Position numbers and translations under genes: made by a program. The notes under the pieces are model-generated. The model searched no databases. It was not told the DNA's origin and saw only the letters and a program-made list of their open reading frames with translations. This document shows positions 9,377-22,833 of a DNA stretch of 64,000 nucleotides, one piece after another. This stretch comes from Candidatus Aminicenantota bacterium (lineage in GTDB: Bacteria; Acidobacteriota; Aminicenantia; Aminicenantales; UBA8522): contig JAFNEO010000034.1 of the NCBI GenBank assembly GCA_017886205.1, positions 9,671-73,670 on the forward strand. Direction: 5' to 3'. Every line of letters begins with the position of its first letter. Within the stretch, counting starts at the first letter, position 1.

Positions 9377-10045
9377 TCAGACCTCCTTGTCTTTGTTCAT
9401 CTGCCTCTCGATCTTTCTTACGAGGAGAGTTCTTTCGAGGGCGGTGATGTTGGAGATGACGGCGATGCCGGTCAGGACCACGATCATCGCCGGGTCGAAG
9501 ACCTTGAAGATTGTCCCGATGAGAGTGCCCAGGACGAGAAGGATCATCCGCTCAGCCCGCTGCATGAACCCGACCTTGCACTCGATGCCCAGACCTTCAG
9601 CCCGGGCGCGGGTGTAGCTGACCATGGTCGAGCCCAAAAAGGTGAAATACGGGATCCACATCGGCCAGCGGCCCCGAAAATAATAGGCCAGGCCGAAGTA
9701 GATAAAGAATTCCGAGTAGCGGTCGAGCGTCGAGTCGAAAATGGCGCCGTACAGGCTCTGTTTCTTGGCCTTGACCGCGACTTTCCCGTCGACGACGTCC
9801 AGGGCGCCGCAGATGAAGATCAGGACGGCCGCCCAGCCGGGGTGGTTGAAGGCGAAAAGGGCGCCGGCGGCCAGGCCGGCTAGCAGAGCCAGGAAGGTGA
9901 TGAGGTTGGGGCTGATATCGAGGCGGACGAGAAGGTCCGACAGCAGGGCCAGGCTGTTGAGAAACCCGTGGATCCATTTTTCGGGGATCACTCCCAGGAG
10001 CCGAGCCTTGGGGCGGCGGGTTGTTGCGGCGGCGGTTTCGGTCAT
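9377..10045 (-). CDS. CDP-alcohol phosphatidyltransferase, probable phosphatidylinositol-phosphate synthase
   Basis: Integral membrane enzyme that moves a phosphatidyl group from CDP-diacylglycerol to an alcohol. 222 aa with about six hydrophobic segments. The family signature is present around residues 85-110: DVVDG, then an Ala-containing stretch, [10 protein letters not shown], giving all the metal-binding aspartates. The arginine usual after the Ala (DxxDGxxAR) reads Val-Lys. Pairing with inositol-phosphate synthase favours inositol-phosphate as acceptor; glycerol-phosphate cannot be excluded. A TATACT about 19 bases before the ATG may be its -10. Confidence 0.85.
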   Translation of the reverse strand: MTETAAATTRRPKARLLGVIPEKWIHGFLNSLALLSDLLVRLDISPNLITFLALLAGLAAGALFAFNHPGWAAVLIFICGALDVVDGKVAVKAKKQSLYGAIFDSTLDRYSEFFIYFGLAYYFRGRWPMWIPYFTFLGSTMVSYTRARAEGLGIECKVGFMQRAERMILLVLGTLIGTIFKVFDPAMIVVLTGIAVISNITALERTLLVRKIERQMNKDKEV

Positions 10046-10108
10046 GGTCGCTAGGGAAATAGAGTATAATAATGCCCCAAAGATCGGCCCGGAATCAAGA
10101 GGAATCTG

Positions 10109-10318
10109 CTACTCGATCTTGATCTTCCGCTTCGGTTCGGCCTTCCGGACGCCCCTTTTTTCGAGCGTTTCCAGCCGGGCATCAATGAGCGAGCGGAAGG
10201 CCAGGAGCACCTCTTTCTTCGCCTTGAGCAGATGTTCCTGAGCTTGGAGGGGAAGGAAGAGGGTGAACAGCTCTTCGGGTATGCAGATCTTGATCTCCCT
10301 CATTTTTTCGGCCGCCAT
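10109..10318 (-). CDS. Small hypothetical protein coupled to the ArsA-type ATPase
   Basis: 69-aa soluble, highly charged protein with no recognised domain: a short N-terminal strand (REIKICIPEEL), a predicted helix (QAQEHLLKAKKEVLLAFRSL) and a basic tail. An in-frame GTG at 10324 overlaps the ATPase stop, but AAGGAGG lies one base from it and seven from ATG 10318, so the ATG is the better start. Immediate coupling to the ATPase suggests a shared complex. Role unknown. Confidence 0.7.
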   Translation of the reverse strand: MAAEKMREIKICIPEELFTLFLPLQAQEHLLKAKKEVLLAFRSLIDARLETLEKRGVRKAEPKRKIKIE

Positions 10319-10320
10319 GG

Positions 10321-11499
10321 TCACGCCTCCTTGCGGTCGGGTTGAAAGGTAATCTTCAGCCTTTCCTCGACGAACTTGGCCCCCCGGATGGAGTGACTCA
10401 GAAGAACCCGGGGAAGCAGGATATTCCTTTTCAAAGTTCCCACCTTGATGAAGAGCTCCTCTCCTTTTTGGATGAGGTCAAGGTCGCCTTTCTCGACAAA
10501 CGGCAGATGCAGGGACAGGACGAAACAGCCATTTTCCTTCTCGATCTGAAGGGGCTTCTGGGCGAAGAAAAGGCGGGCGGGGTCCTGTCCTCGATAGACG
10601 CTGTCTCCCATTTTTTCGAGGGACGTCCTCCCGACGACCTCCTGATTGGCGAGCTCGGCCGGGAATATGGGGACCGGCGAGAAGCTCTCCTCGATGAGGC
10701 GCAGGTAGCTCTCTTGAATGGACTTCCATTTCTGGAAATAGGGGTCTTCGACTGCTGCCGGGATCACCCGGTTGACGATGATCAGGTCGACGGCATAGCC
10801 GAAGAGGCTGAAGAAGGTGTAGGCCCGCTGGGCCTCCTTGATGACCATCTTTTCTGGGTTGATGACGAGGCGGATGGAGGTCGTCCGACCGTCCTCGAGG
10901 ATCTCCTTCATCTCGGCAAGCTGGCCGGTCAGCTTCTTCATCGCCTCGAAGACACTGTCCTCTGGAAAAGGAAAGGGGAGGAGGCGGTTGGCCACGGGCC
11001 GGACAGCCTTGGCCGCCCTCCGCTGGAAGGGGAAGATGTGCTTCAGGTACCAGTTGGTGATCTCCGGCGCGCTGAGGAGACGGAGGGTGTCGCCCGTCGG
11101 CGCGCAGTCGACGATGATGACCTCGTAATCGGCGGTCCTGTTGTACTGACGGATCTCCATCAAGCTGAAGAGCTCCTCCATCCCCGGGAAGACGCTCAGC
11201 TCTTCGGCCTCGATCGAATCGACTCCCTGGGAAGCGAAAAGAGCCGTCAGGTAGGTCTTGATCTCGCCCCACTTGGCCTCCATCTGCTCCAGGGCGTTGA
11301 TCTCCTGCCCGTAGAGGTTCGCAGTGATCTTATGGGGAGTGTTGCCGAGGGGGACTTCGAAGGAATCCGAAAGGCTGTGGGCTGCGTCCGTGGAGATGAC
11401 CAGCGTCCTGTATCCCCGGCGGGCGGAGAGCAACGCCGTGGAGGCGGCAAGAGTCGTTTTCCCGACGCCTCCCTTTCCGGTGAACAGAATAATGCGCAT
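10321..11499 (-). CDS. ArsA/Get3-family ATPase with C-terminal HSP20-like domain
   Basis: 392-aa SIMIBI-class ATPase. Deviant Walker A FTGKGGVGKTT at residues ~5-15, switch I-like STDAAHSLSDSF, and DCAPTGDTLRLL as switch II. A single ATPase domain is followed by ~80 residues that look like the alpha-crystallin/HSP20 domain of ArsA-HSP20 proteins (CFVLSLHLPFVEKGDLDL). Such proteins are not arsenite pumps in isolation; no arsB or arsC is nearby. A client-targeting or chaperone role is plausible, with the downstream 69-aa protein as partner. Confidence 0.85.
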   Translation of the reverse strand: MRIILFTGKGGVGKTTLAASTALLSARRGYRTLVISTDAAHSLSDSFEVPLGNTPHKITANLYGQEINALEQMEAKWGEIKTYLTALFASQGVDSIEAEELSVFPGMEELFSLMEIRQYNRTADYEVIIVDCAPTGDTLRLLSAPEITNWYLKHIFPFQRRAAKAVRPVANRLLPFPFPEDSVFEAMKKLTGQLAEMKEILEDGRTTSIRLVINPEKMVIKEAQRAYTFFSLFGYAVDLIIVNRVIPAAVEDPYFQKWKSIQESYLRLIEESFSPVPIFPAELANQEVVGRTSLEKMGDSVYRGQDPARLFFAQKPLQIEKENGCFVLSLHLPFVEKGDLDLIQKGEELFIKVGTLKRNILLPRVLLSHSIRGAKFVEERLKITFQPDRKEA

Positions 11500-11511
11500 T
11501 GTCCTGCACTC

Positions 11512-11541
11512 ATTCTATCACCCAGACGGGCGAAAGGACAA
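11512..11541 (-). promoter_or_regulatory. Probable sigma70 promoter for the ArsA-type ATPase operon
   Basis: Minus strand: TTGTCC (11536-11541), 18-bp spacer, TAGAAT (11512-11517), 12 bases upstream of ATG 11499. A CCGCCG/CGGCGG hairpin (11564-11577) sits between it and msrBA but has no T-tract. Confidence 0.45.
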
Positions 11542-11590
11542 GATCGGCTCCTAACGGCCGTGGCCGCCGACCGGCGGAGGGGTTCGCTTG

Positions 11591-15963
<4,373 letters not shown>

Positions 15964-16031
15964 CGGTCGAGGCCGGGGTAGGACGGCGGTGATATAAAAC
16001 GGTCTAAAATCCATAAAAGGAGAAACGAGAC

Positions 16032-16316
16032 ATGCTTTCTCAAATGCCAATCGACTTGGCCAAGGTCAAGAAGGAAGAGGTGGACAGGGAGATCCTCCGG
16101 GCGGGGATGATCGCCGAGCTCGATGCCATCAACTTCTATGAACAGATGGCCGCTCTGACCCAAAGCCCCGACCTCAAGAAGATCTTGCTGGACATCGCCA
16201 AGGAAGAAAAGACGCACATGGGGGAATTCCAGACCCTGCTGTTGAGGAAGGATCGGGAACAGAAAGAGGAACTCAAGGAAGGCGAGAAAGAAGTCAATGA
16301 GTTGTTAGGGGAATAG
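16032..16316 (+). CDS. Encapsulated-ferritin-like (EncFtn family) iron-binding protein
   Basis: 94-aa all-helical protein closely resembling encapsulin-associated ferritin-like proteins and the N-terminal domain of the Pyrococcus-type encapsulin fusion. Key features: AGMIAELDAINFYEQMAA, with the first metal-ligand Glu, and the ExxH motif in AKEEKTHMGEF. These proteins form decamers whose ferroxidase sites assemble between subunits. There is no encapsulin shell gene in the window and no obvious C-terminal cargo peptide after the second helix (it ends KEVNELLGE). RBS AAAGGAG. Probably iron or oxygen detoxification. Confidence 0.85.
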   Translation: MLSQMPIDLAKVKKEEVDREILRAGMIAELDAINFYEQMAALTQSPDLKKILLDIAKEEKTHMGEFQTLLLRKDREQKEELKEGEKEVNELLGE

Positions 16317-16350
16317 AAAAGCCTTCGCCCGTCGTCTCTAGGGGACTGGA

Positions 16351-17415
16351 TTATTTAGCGGCCTTGATATCGTCCCAGACCCTGATATAGAGCGCCAACG
16401 ATTCCCCCAGGTCGGCGATGATCTCGCTCTTGGCCCTGAGCTTTGGGTCCATGAATACTCCCGGGTTTTTCCTCAGATCCTCACCCAGCAGTGCATAAGC
16501 TTCCTTGTTGGGTGAGAGATATTTGAGAAAGGCTATGTTTTCCGCAGCCACCTCCGGATCATGGAGGAAGTTGATAAAGGCGTGAGCAAGCCTGACCTGC
16601 TTGGCGCCCTGCGGAATGGCCAGGTCGTCGACTGAAATCGACGTCCCCTCTCGAGGGACGGCAAAACGAACATCCGGGTTTTCTTGTTGGACCTGGAGGA
16701 TGTCTCCGCTGTAGCCCTGGACGAGGAGGAATTCCCCCGAGGCGACACCGGTCTTGTATTGTTCGTTCTCGTACTTGGCGATATTTTTTTTCCAGCGAAC
16801 GACGACCTCTTTGGCCTCGACAAGCTCCGCTTCATCCGTCGAGTTGATGCTGTAACCCAGAAACTTGAGCCCGGCGCCGATCGTTTCCCGCATGTCGTTG
16901 AGCATGGTCATCCGGCCCTTCAGGTCGCTCCGGTCGAACATGGCCCAGGACGGCTCGAAGTCCTTGACCCTGCTTCCGAGATAGGCGATGACCGTGTTGA
17001 CAATCATATAGGGCACGGAATGGTCCATGGTTTTATCGATCGCCAGCATCAAATACTCGGGGTCGACGTGGACCAGGTTGGGGAGCAGGGAGTGGTCGAG
17101 CTTCTGGACCATGCCCTGGGAATTCATCAAGCTGACCATGTAGCTCGTCGGCGTCAGGAGGTCGTACCCGCTGGCCCCGGCTTTGATCTTGGCGTACATC
17201 GTTTCGTTGGAATCATAGGTGTCGATGATGACCCGGCAGCTACTTTCTTTTTCGAACCGGGCAACGAGCGCCGGCTTGAAGTAGTCAGCCCAGGTGTAGA
17301 TGTGCAAGACGGGCGCGGCCTTGCCGCAATGGGCGAGGAATGCGGCTGCACCCACTCCGAAACAGATAACCGAGATTCGAGCGGCCATCGATTTCCATGT
17401 CCGCAGGTTATTCAT
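16351..17415 (-). CDS. potD: Spermidine/putrescine ABC transporter substrate-binding lipoprotein PotD
   Basis: Periplasmic polyamine-binding protein, 354 aa from ATG 17415 (a GTG at 17421 is too close to the AGGGA ribosome-binding site). The N-terminal hydrophobic segment ends in a lipobox-like LAHC, so it is probably an outer-leaflet lipoprotein. The mature part begins LHIYTWADYFKPALVARFEKE, typical of PotD/PotF. Last gene of potABCD on the minus strand, 9 bp after potC. Convergent with the ferritin-like gene. Confidence 0.93.
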   Translation of the reverse strand: MNNLRTWKSMAARISVICFGVGAAAFLAHCGKAAPVLHIYTWADYFKPALVARFEKESSCRVIIDTYDSNETMYAKIKAGASGYDLLTPTSYMVSLMNSQGMVQKLDHSLLPNLVHVDPEYLMLAIDKTMDHSVPYMIVNTVIAYLGSRVKDFEPSWAMFDRSDLKGRMTMLNDMRETIGAGLKFLGYSINSTDEAELVEAKEVVVRWKKNIAKYENEQYKTGVASGEFLLVQGYSGDILQVQQENPDVRFAVPREGTSISVDDLAIPQGAKQVRLAHAFINFLHDPEVAAENIAFLKYLSPNKEAYALLGEDLRKNPGVFMDPKLRAKSEIIADLGESLALYIRVWDDIKAAK

Positions 17416-17424
17416 ACTCACTCC

Positions 17425-18198
17425 CTAGCGCCGCGACCGGGATAGCCTCTGGCTCGCGGCGACGGCCGTGAAGGTGAGGACGAGCAGGAGCGTGGAGAGC
17501 GCGTTGATCAGCGGCGGCGACCCGTACTTGATCATGCTGTAGACCCGGATGGGCAGGGTGGTCGAGCCGGGACCGGCGACAAAAAAGGTGATGACGAAAT
17601 CGTCGATGGACAACGTGAACGCCAGCAATCCTCCGGCGATGAGTCCGGGCATCAGCATGGGAAGTAGGACCCGCCGGGTCGTCGCCCACCAGCCGGCCCC
17701 CAGGTCCTGGGCGGCTTCGACGATGGACTCATCGAAGTCCTGGAGCCGGGCCAGCACGGTCATGGCCACGAAGCTGATGCAGAAGGTCACGTGGGCCAGG
17801 AAGATCGTGAACAGGCCCAGTTCGACGCCGGCGGTGACGAAGAGCATGAGCAGGCTGATCCCCATCAGAATCTCCGGGACGACGAGCGGCGTGTAAACGA
17901 GGCCGAAATGAAAGCGCTGCAGCCGGCTGCGGGCGAAGCGGTGGAGGGCGATGGCCGCGGTCGTCCCGATGACGAGGGAAACGGCCGTGGCGCTCGCCGC
18001 TATGAGCAGGGAGTTCTTGGCCGCGCGCCAGATCTCCGGCTCGTGGAAGAGGCGCTTGTACCACATCAGGGAGAACCCCTGCCAGCCGCTTTCGAACCGG
18101 GACGCATTAAAAGAATTCACGATCAGGATGATGATGGGGAGATAAAAAAAGAAGAGCACGGCCATGGTCACGAAAAATGGAAAACGGCTGCGCCTCAT
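17425..18198 (-). CDS. potC: Spermidine/putrescine ABC transporter permease PotC
   Basis: 257-aa inner-membrane permease with about six hydrophobic segments, starting at ATG 18198 (MRRSRFPFFVTMAVLF). The ABC-permease EAA loop is present (EAAQDLGAGWWATTRRVLLP), followed by SIDDFVITFFVAGPGSTTLP, a PotC hallmark. The frame stays open further upstream, but that extra sequence overlaps potB out of frame and is not coding. Forms the channel with PotB. Confidence 0.93.
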   Translation of the reverse strand: MRRSRFPFFVTMAVLFFFYLPIIILIVNSFNASRFESGWQGFSLMWYKRLFHEPEIWRAAKNSLLIAASATAVSLVIGTTAAIALHRFARSRLQRFHFGLVYTPLVVPEILMGISLLMLFVTAGVELGLFTIFLAHVTFCISFVAMTVLARLQDFDESIVEAAQDLGAGWWATTRRVLLPMLMPGLIAGGLLAFTLSIDDFVITFFVAGPGSTTLPIRVYSMIKYGSPPLINALSTLLLVLTFTAVAASQRLSRSRR

Positions 18199-18206
18199 CT
18201 GTTCAC

Positions 18207-19073
18207 CTAGAGCAGGGACTCCGGCTTCTCTCTCTTCCGCTGCAGGACCAGGACAGTCACGAGGGGGGCCAGGACCGACAGGATCAGGACCACGGACAGC
18301 GCGCTGGCCTGAGGAAGGTTGCGGTCCACAAAGACCCGCTGGGCGATCTTGTTGCCGATCATCTCGCCGCTCGGCCCGCCGACGATATCGGGGATGACAT
18401 AAGAACCCAGCGCCGGGATGAAGACGAAAAGCACGGCGGTGATGAGTCCCCGGCGGATCCCGGGAAGGAAGATCCGGACGAAGGCCTGGAGGCGCCTGGC
18501 CCCGAGGTCCCGGGCCGCCTCGAGGAGCTGGAAATCGAACTTCTCCGCGGCGGCATAGATCGGCAGGATGGTGAACGGCAGGAAAGTGTATACGGTGACG
18601 AGGACGACGGCCCCGGCATTGTAGAGAAGCGATGTCTGGGGGCCGATGAGGCCGGAGAGAGCGAGGACCTTTTTGATCGCACCCTCTGGATGGAGGAGGA
18701 CTTTCCAGGCGAAGATCCGGATCAGGAAATTCGTCCAGAAAGGGACGATGATAAGCATGAGGAAGAAGCCCTTCCATCTGGCCGTCACCCGGGCCAGGTA
18801 ATAGCCGATGGGTGTCGCCAGGACGAGGCAGACGGCGGCGGAGAAGACGCTGATCCAGAGCGTCCGCCAGGCCACGGCGAGATAATTCGGGTTAACCAGA
18901 GATCGAAGATTGTCCCACGTCCAGCCCGAACCGATGCCGCCGTAGGGATTGGCCGGCTTCAAGGCGATGGCGAACACGAAGAGCGTGGGGACGATGAAAA
19001 ACAAGGAGAGCCAGAAGAGAGAGGGGAAGGAAACCAAGGTCTCCCGGATTTTCTGGCGCGATTCCCTCCTCAT
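18207..19073 (-). CDS. potB: Spermidine/putrescine ABC transporter permease PotB
   Basis: 288-aa inner-membrane permease with six predicted helices. EAA-type coupling loop near residues 185-205 (EAARDLGARRLQAFVRIFLP) and the conserved PFWTNFLIRIFAWKVLL segment of PotB. It lies 12 bp after potA and 8 bp before potC; all four subunits appear co-transcribed. Confidence 0.93.
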   Translation of the reverse strand: MRRESRQKIRETLVSFPSLFWLSLFFIVPTLFVFAIALKPANPYGGIGSGWTWDNLRSLVNPNYLAVAWRTLWISVFSAAVCLVLATPIGYYLARVTARWKGFFLMLIIVPFWTNFLIRIFAWKVLLHPEGAIKKVLALSGLIGPQTSLLYNAGAVVLVTVYTFLPFTILPIYAAAEKFDFQLLEAARDLGARRLQAFVRIFLPGIRRGLITAVLFVFIPALGSYVIPDIVGGPSGEMIGNKIAQRVFVDRNLPQASALSVVLILSVLAPLVTVLVLQRKREKPESLL

Positions 19074-19085
19074 CGTTTCAGTCCC

Positions 19086-20258
<1,173 letters not shown>

Positions 20259-20292
20259 CCACGTGCGCTCCTGATCTAGCGACCATCCATCT

Positions 20293-20311
20293 AGGTTTTC
20301 CGGGAAAACCT
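20293..20311. repeat. 19-bp palindrome upstream of potA, possible operator
   Basis: AGGTTTTCC and GGAAAACCT are perfect 9-base arms around one central G. It sits in the potA 5' region on the minus strand; no T-tract follows. The flanked 17-mer at 20291-20307 recurs with one mismatch at 41921-41937, upstream of the dipeptidase gene. Confidence 0.5.
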
Positions 20312-20382
20312 ATTCTGAAGATAATACCGGCATTTTTCAAGGGCTGTTTTTTACCCTGACACTGGCGGACGTCGTCGCCCGG

Positions 20383-21075
20383 CTATTCCAGGGCAAAATC
20401 CACGGCCGCCCGGGCATGCAGGGTGGTCGTGTCGAAGAGCGGAATTTTATAGTCTTCCTGGCTCACCAATAACGGGATCTCGGTGCAGCCCAGGATGATG
20501 CCCTGGGCGCCTCGAGACTCGAGGCCGGCGATGATCGCCCGGAAGGTCCGCTTCGACGGCTCCTTGATTTCTCCCAGGCAGAGCTCGTTGTAGAGGATGT
20601 TGTGGATGTCCTCCCTCTCCTTTTCCTCGGGGATGAGGACCTCGAGTCCGTGGTTCCGGATCAGCCGCTGCTTATAGAAATCCTGCTCCATGGTGAACCG
20701 GGTGCCCAGGAGTCCCACCTTTTTCATCGAGCGGGACTTGATTGCTGTAGCCGTGACATCCACGATGTGGAGGATGGGGATCCGGATCTGCCTTTGGACA
20801 TCGTCGGCCATCTTGTGCATGGTATTGGTGCAGATAACGAGGAGCTCCGCTCCGGCCCGTTCAACTCTTTGAGCGGCGTCGATCATCAGCCGGGTCAAAT
20901 CATCCCATCGTCCCTCGTGTTGCTGAGACTCAACCTCGGCAAAGTCCACGGAGTACAGGACGATCTTGGCCGAATGGAACCCGCCCAGCCGTTCTTTCGT
21001 GTATTGGTTGATGACCCGGTAGTATTCGAGGGTCGACTCCCAGCTCATCCCGCCGACGAGGCCTATGGTTTTCAT
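20383..21075 (-). CDS. Aspartate/glutamate racemase family protein
   Basis: Cofactor-independent amino acid racemase (YgeA/aspartate racemase type), 230 aa from ATG 21075 (MKTIGLVGGMSWESTLEYY). Both catalytic cysteines are present: LLVICTNTMHK near residue 82 and GIILGCTEIPLL near 193. GLLGTRFTMEQ is a further family motif. D-amino acid production for the cell wall is the usual inference; exact substrate unknown. Single gene between potABCD and the divergent efflux operon. Confidence 0.9.
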   Translation of the reverse strand: MKTIGLVGGMSWESTLEYYRVINQYTKERLGGFHSAKIVLYSVDFAEVESQQHEGRWDDLTRLMIDAAQRVERAGAELLVICTNTMHKMADDVQRQIRIPILHIVDVTATAIKSRSMKKVGLLGTRFTMEQDFYKQRLIRNHGLEVLIPEEKEREDIHNILYNELCLGEIKEPSKRTFRAIIAGLESRGAQGIILGCTEIPLLVSQEDYKIPLFDTTTLHARAAVDFALE

Positions 21076-21118
21076 GGTTTTCACTGTATTTGGCATCTTG
21101 TTTCTTCCTCTGGGTGTG

Positions 21119-21124
21119 ATTATA
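21119..21124 (-). promoter_or_regulatory. Probable -10 element for the racemase gene
   Basis: A perfect TATAAT on the minus strand, about 44 bp upstream of ATG 21075. The best -35 (TTATCC, 18-bp spacer) is poor. Confidence 0.35.
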
Positions 21125-21181
21125 GAAGATTCTGCCGTAAAAGGATAATCCCTTTCTTCGGCCGCTTTCTTGATCTTTTGC

Positions 21182-21211
21182 TTGATTTTTCGACGAGACC
21201 TGTTCTAAAAT
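21182..21211 (+). promoter_or_regulatory. Probable sigma70 promoter of the RND efflux operon
   Basis: TTGATT (21182-21187), 18-bp spacer, TAAAAT (21206-21211), 11 bases before ATG 21223. Confidence 0.45.
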
Positions 21212-21222
21212 CCGATCTAAGC

Positions 21223-21501
21223 ATGAGCCGAAGAAGACGCAGCCTTTTTTTCCTGGGCGTTTTCGTCGTCTTTCTCTTTGCCACCCTGTTCGTCCATTTT
21301 TTCCACACCGAAAAAGGCTTGCGTCCGGATAGTTCCTGTCCGGCCTGTCGTTTCCAAACAACCTCTCTGGCCGTCGGCTTGGGCCTGACCATCATTCTGC
21401 CCCAGCTTTTGCTCGTCGAGATTCTGCCCGTCTGGGAATCTCACCTCGAAAGCCCGGCCATCTTCTTCGACCTCGTATCTCGTTCTCCGCCGCCCGCCTA
21501 G
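21223..21501 (+). CDS. Small membrane protein with CPAC motif, first gene of the efflux operon
   Basis: 92-aa protein with two hydrophobic segments, residues ~7-25 (SLFFLGVFVVFLFATLFVHF) and ~48-66 (SLAVGLGLTIILPQLLLVE), separated by a loop carrying SCPACRF. Placement at the head of a TolC-adaptor-RND operon, together with a CxxC, recalls small proteins that accompany heavy-metal efflux genes, but I do not recognise the family. Start ATG 21223 lies just after a promoter; the frame is open further upstream but that part is antisense to the racemase. Confidence 0.55.
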   Translation: MSRRRRSLFFLGVFVVFLFATLFVHFFHTEKGLRPDSSCPACRFQTTSLAVGLGLTIILPQLLLVEILPVWESHLESPAIFFDLVSRSPPPA

Positions 21502-21561
21502 CGCCTTCCTCACCTAAACTCTGTCTTTTAGAGTCCCTTTCCTAACTCTATTGAGGAGGCA

Positions 21562-22833
21562 ATGAATGCCATGATCAGCGTGGTCCTTTCCGTTCTCTGG
21601 ATGTCCTGCTTGTGTCCGGCCGGACCGGCGCACTCGCCGCCGGCTGCCGAGACGCTCACCCTGGAGCAGTGTATCGCTGTTGCCCTCGAGCAAAATCCCC
21701 TCCTCCAGTCGTCCCACCAGCTTTACCAGGCATCGTTGGCCCGGATCCAGCAGGCCAAGGCTTTCTATCAGCCCAGCCTCGATTTCGACTCCGACCTGCA
21801 GCCGAAGCTTTTCGATTTTAGGGGATCGGAGGAAACCTATTTCGGCTTGAGCCAAAGCATTGATTTTCCCGGCAAGAGGTCGACGAGGGGGAAAATCGCC
21901 ACCCAGGAATCGTTGGAAATCCAAACGGACACCGAACTCCTGAAGCTGGATATCATCTTTCAGGTCAAGCAGACCTTCTACAGCCTCCTTCTCGCTCAGC
22001 AGATCCTGAAGTATGCCGAACAGGATTTGGAACTCTCCCGAGACTATCTCCAGAAAGCGGAGATCAAGCACGAAGCCGGTGATGTTGCCAGGGTCGAAGT
22101 GCTGAGGGCACGCGTCGAAACGGCCAAGGCGGAGAATTCTGTCCGGGCTGCCGTCAACGAAGTTCGACTGGGGAAAGCCCGTTTGAATTTCCTGCTGGCC
22201 CGCAAAAAATATGATCCGCTGGAGATAGCGGGTGAGTTTCAGAGGGACAGCCTCAGTATATCCCTCGAGGAGCTGAAACAGAAGGCCTTGTCCTTTCGGC
22301 CCGAGATCAAGCGCCTTGGTTTTTCCCTGAAGAAAGAAAATTTGCGCAAGACTTTGGGCCAATTGAGTTACCTTCCCGACTTCAGCCTGGGTCTCTCCCG
22401 CCACCGGCTCTCCGGCGTGGCGACCAGCTGGGATTTCACCCTCTCCTTTCCCATCCCGCTCTTTTTCTGGCAGCCGCAGAAAGGAGAGATTGCCGAAGCC
22501 CAAGCCAACCTCGAGGCGCTGCGCAGGGAGAGAGAGCACCTCATCAACGCTATTGCCCTGGAAGTGGAAGAAGCCTACGCCAACGCCCTGATGGCCCGAA
22601 ACCAAATCGAGCTCTTCGAGAAGGAGATCCTCGCTCAGGCCGAGGAAGCCTACAACATGTTTCTTTTCAGCTTCCAGGAAGGAGAGATCGGCGGCCTTGA
22701 GCTCGTCGAGGCCCGGCGGACCTTGATCGAAGCCAGGAAATCCTACGCCGACACGCTTCATAATTTCAGCGTAGCATTGGCCGCTTTGGAGAAATCCGTC
22801 GGCCAGAAATTGGAGGTTGATTCTCATGATTAA
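21562..22833 (+). CDS. TolC-family outer membrane efflux protein
   Basis: 423-aa outer-membrane channel of a tripartite pump. Signal peptide at residues ~1-29; repeated TolC helical hairpins (LTLEQCIAVALEQNPLL, then LEQDLELSRDYLQKAE, and in the second half EVEEAYANALMARNQIELFE). TolC signature residues near the end are GEIGGLELVEARRTLIEA. Start ambiguous between ATG 21562, only two bases after GGAGG, and ATG 21571. Overlaps the adaptor gene by 8 bp. Confidence 0.92.
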   Translation: MNAMISVVLSVLWMSCLCPAGPAHSPPAAETLTLEQCIAVALEQNPLLQSSHQLYQASLARIQQAKAFYQPSLDFDSDLQPKLFDFRGSEETYFGLSQSIDFPGKRSTRGKIATQESLEIQTDTELLKLDIIFQVKQTFYSLLLAQQILKYAEQDLELSRDYLQKAEIKHEAGDVARVEVLRARVETAKAENSVRAAVNEVRLGKARLNFLLARKKYDPLEIAGEFQRDSLSISLEELKQKALSFRPEIKRLGFSLKKENLRKTLGQLSYLPDFSLGLSRHRLSGVATSWDFTLSFPIPLFFWQPQKGEIAEAQANLEALRREREHLINAIALEVEEAYANALMARNQIELFEKEILAQAEEAYNMFLFSFQEGEIGGLELVEARRTLIEARKSYADTLHNFSVALAALEKSVGQKLEVDSHD

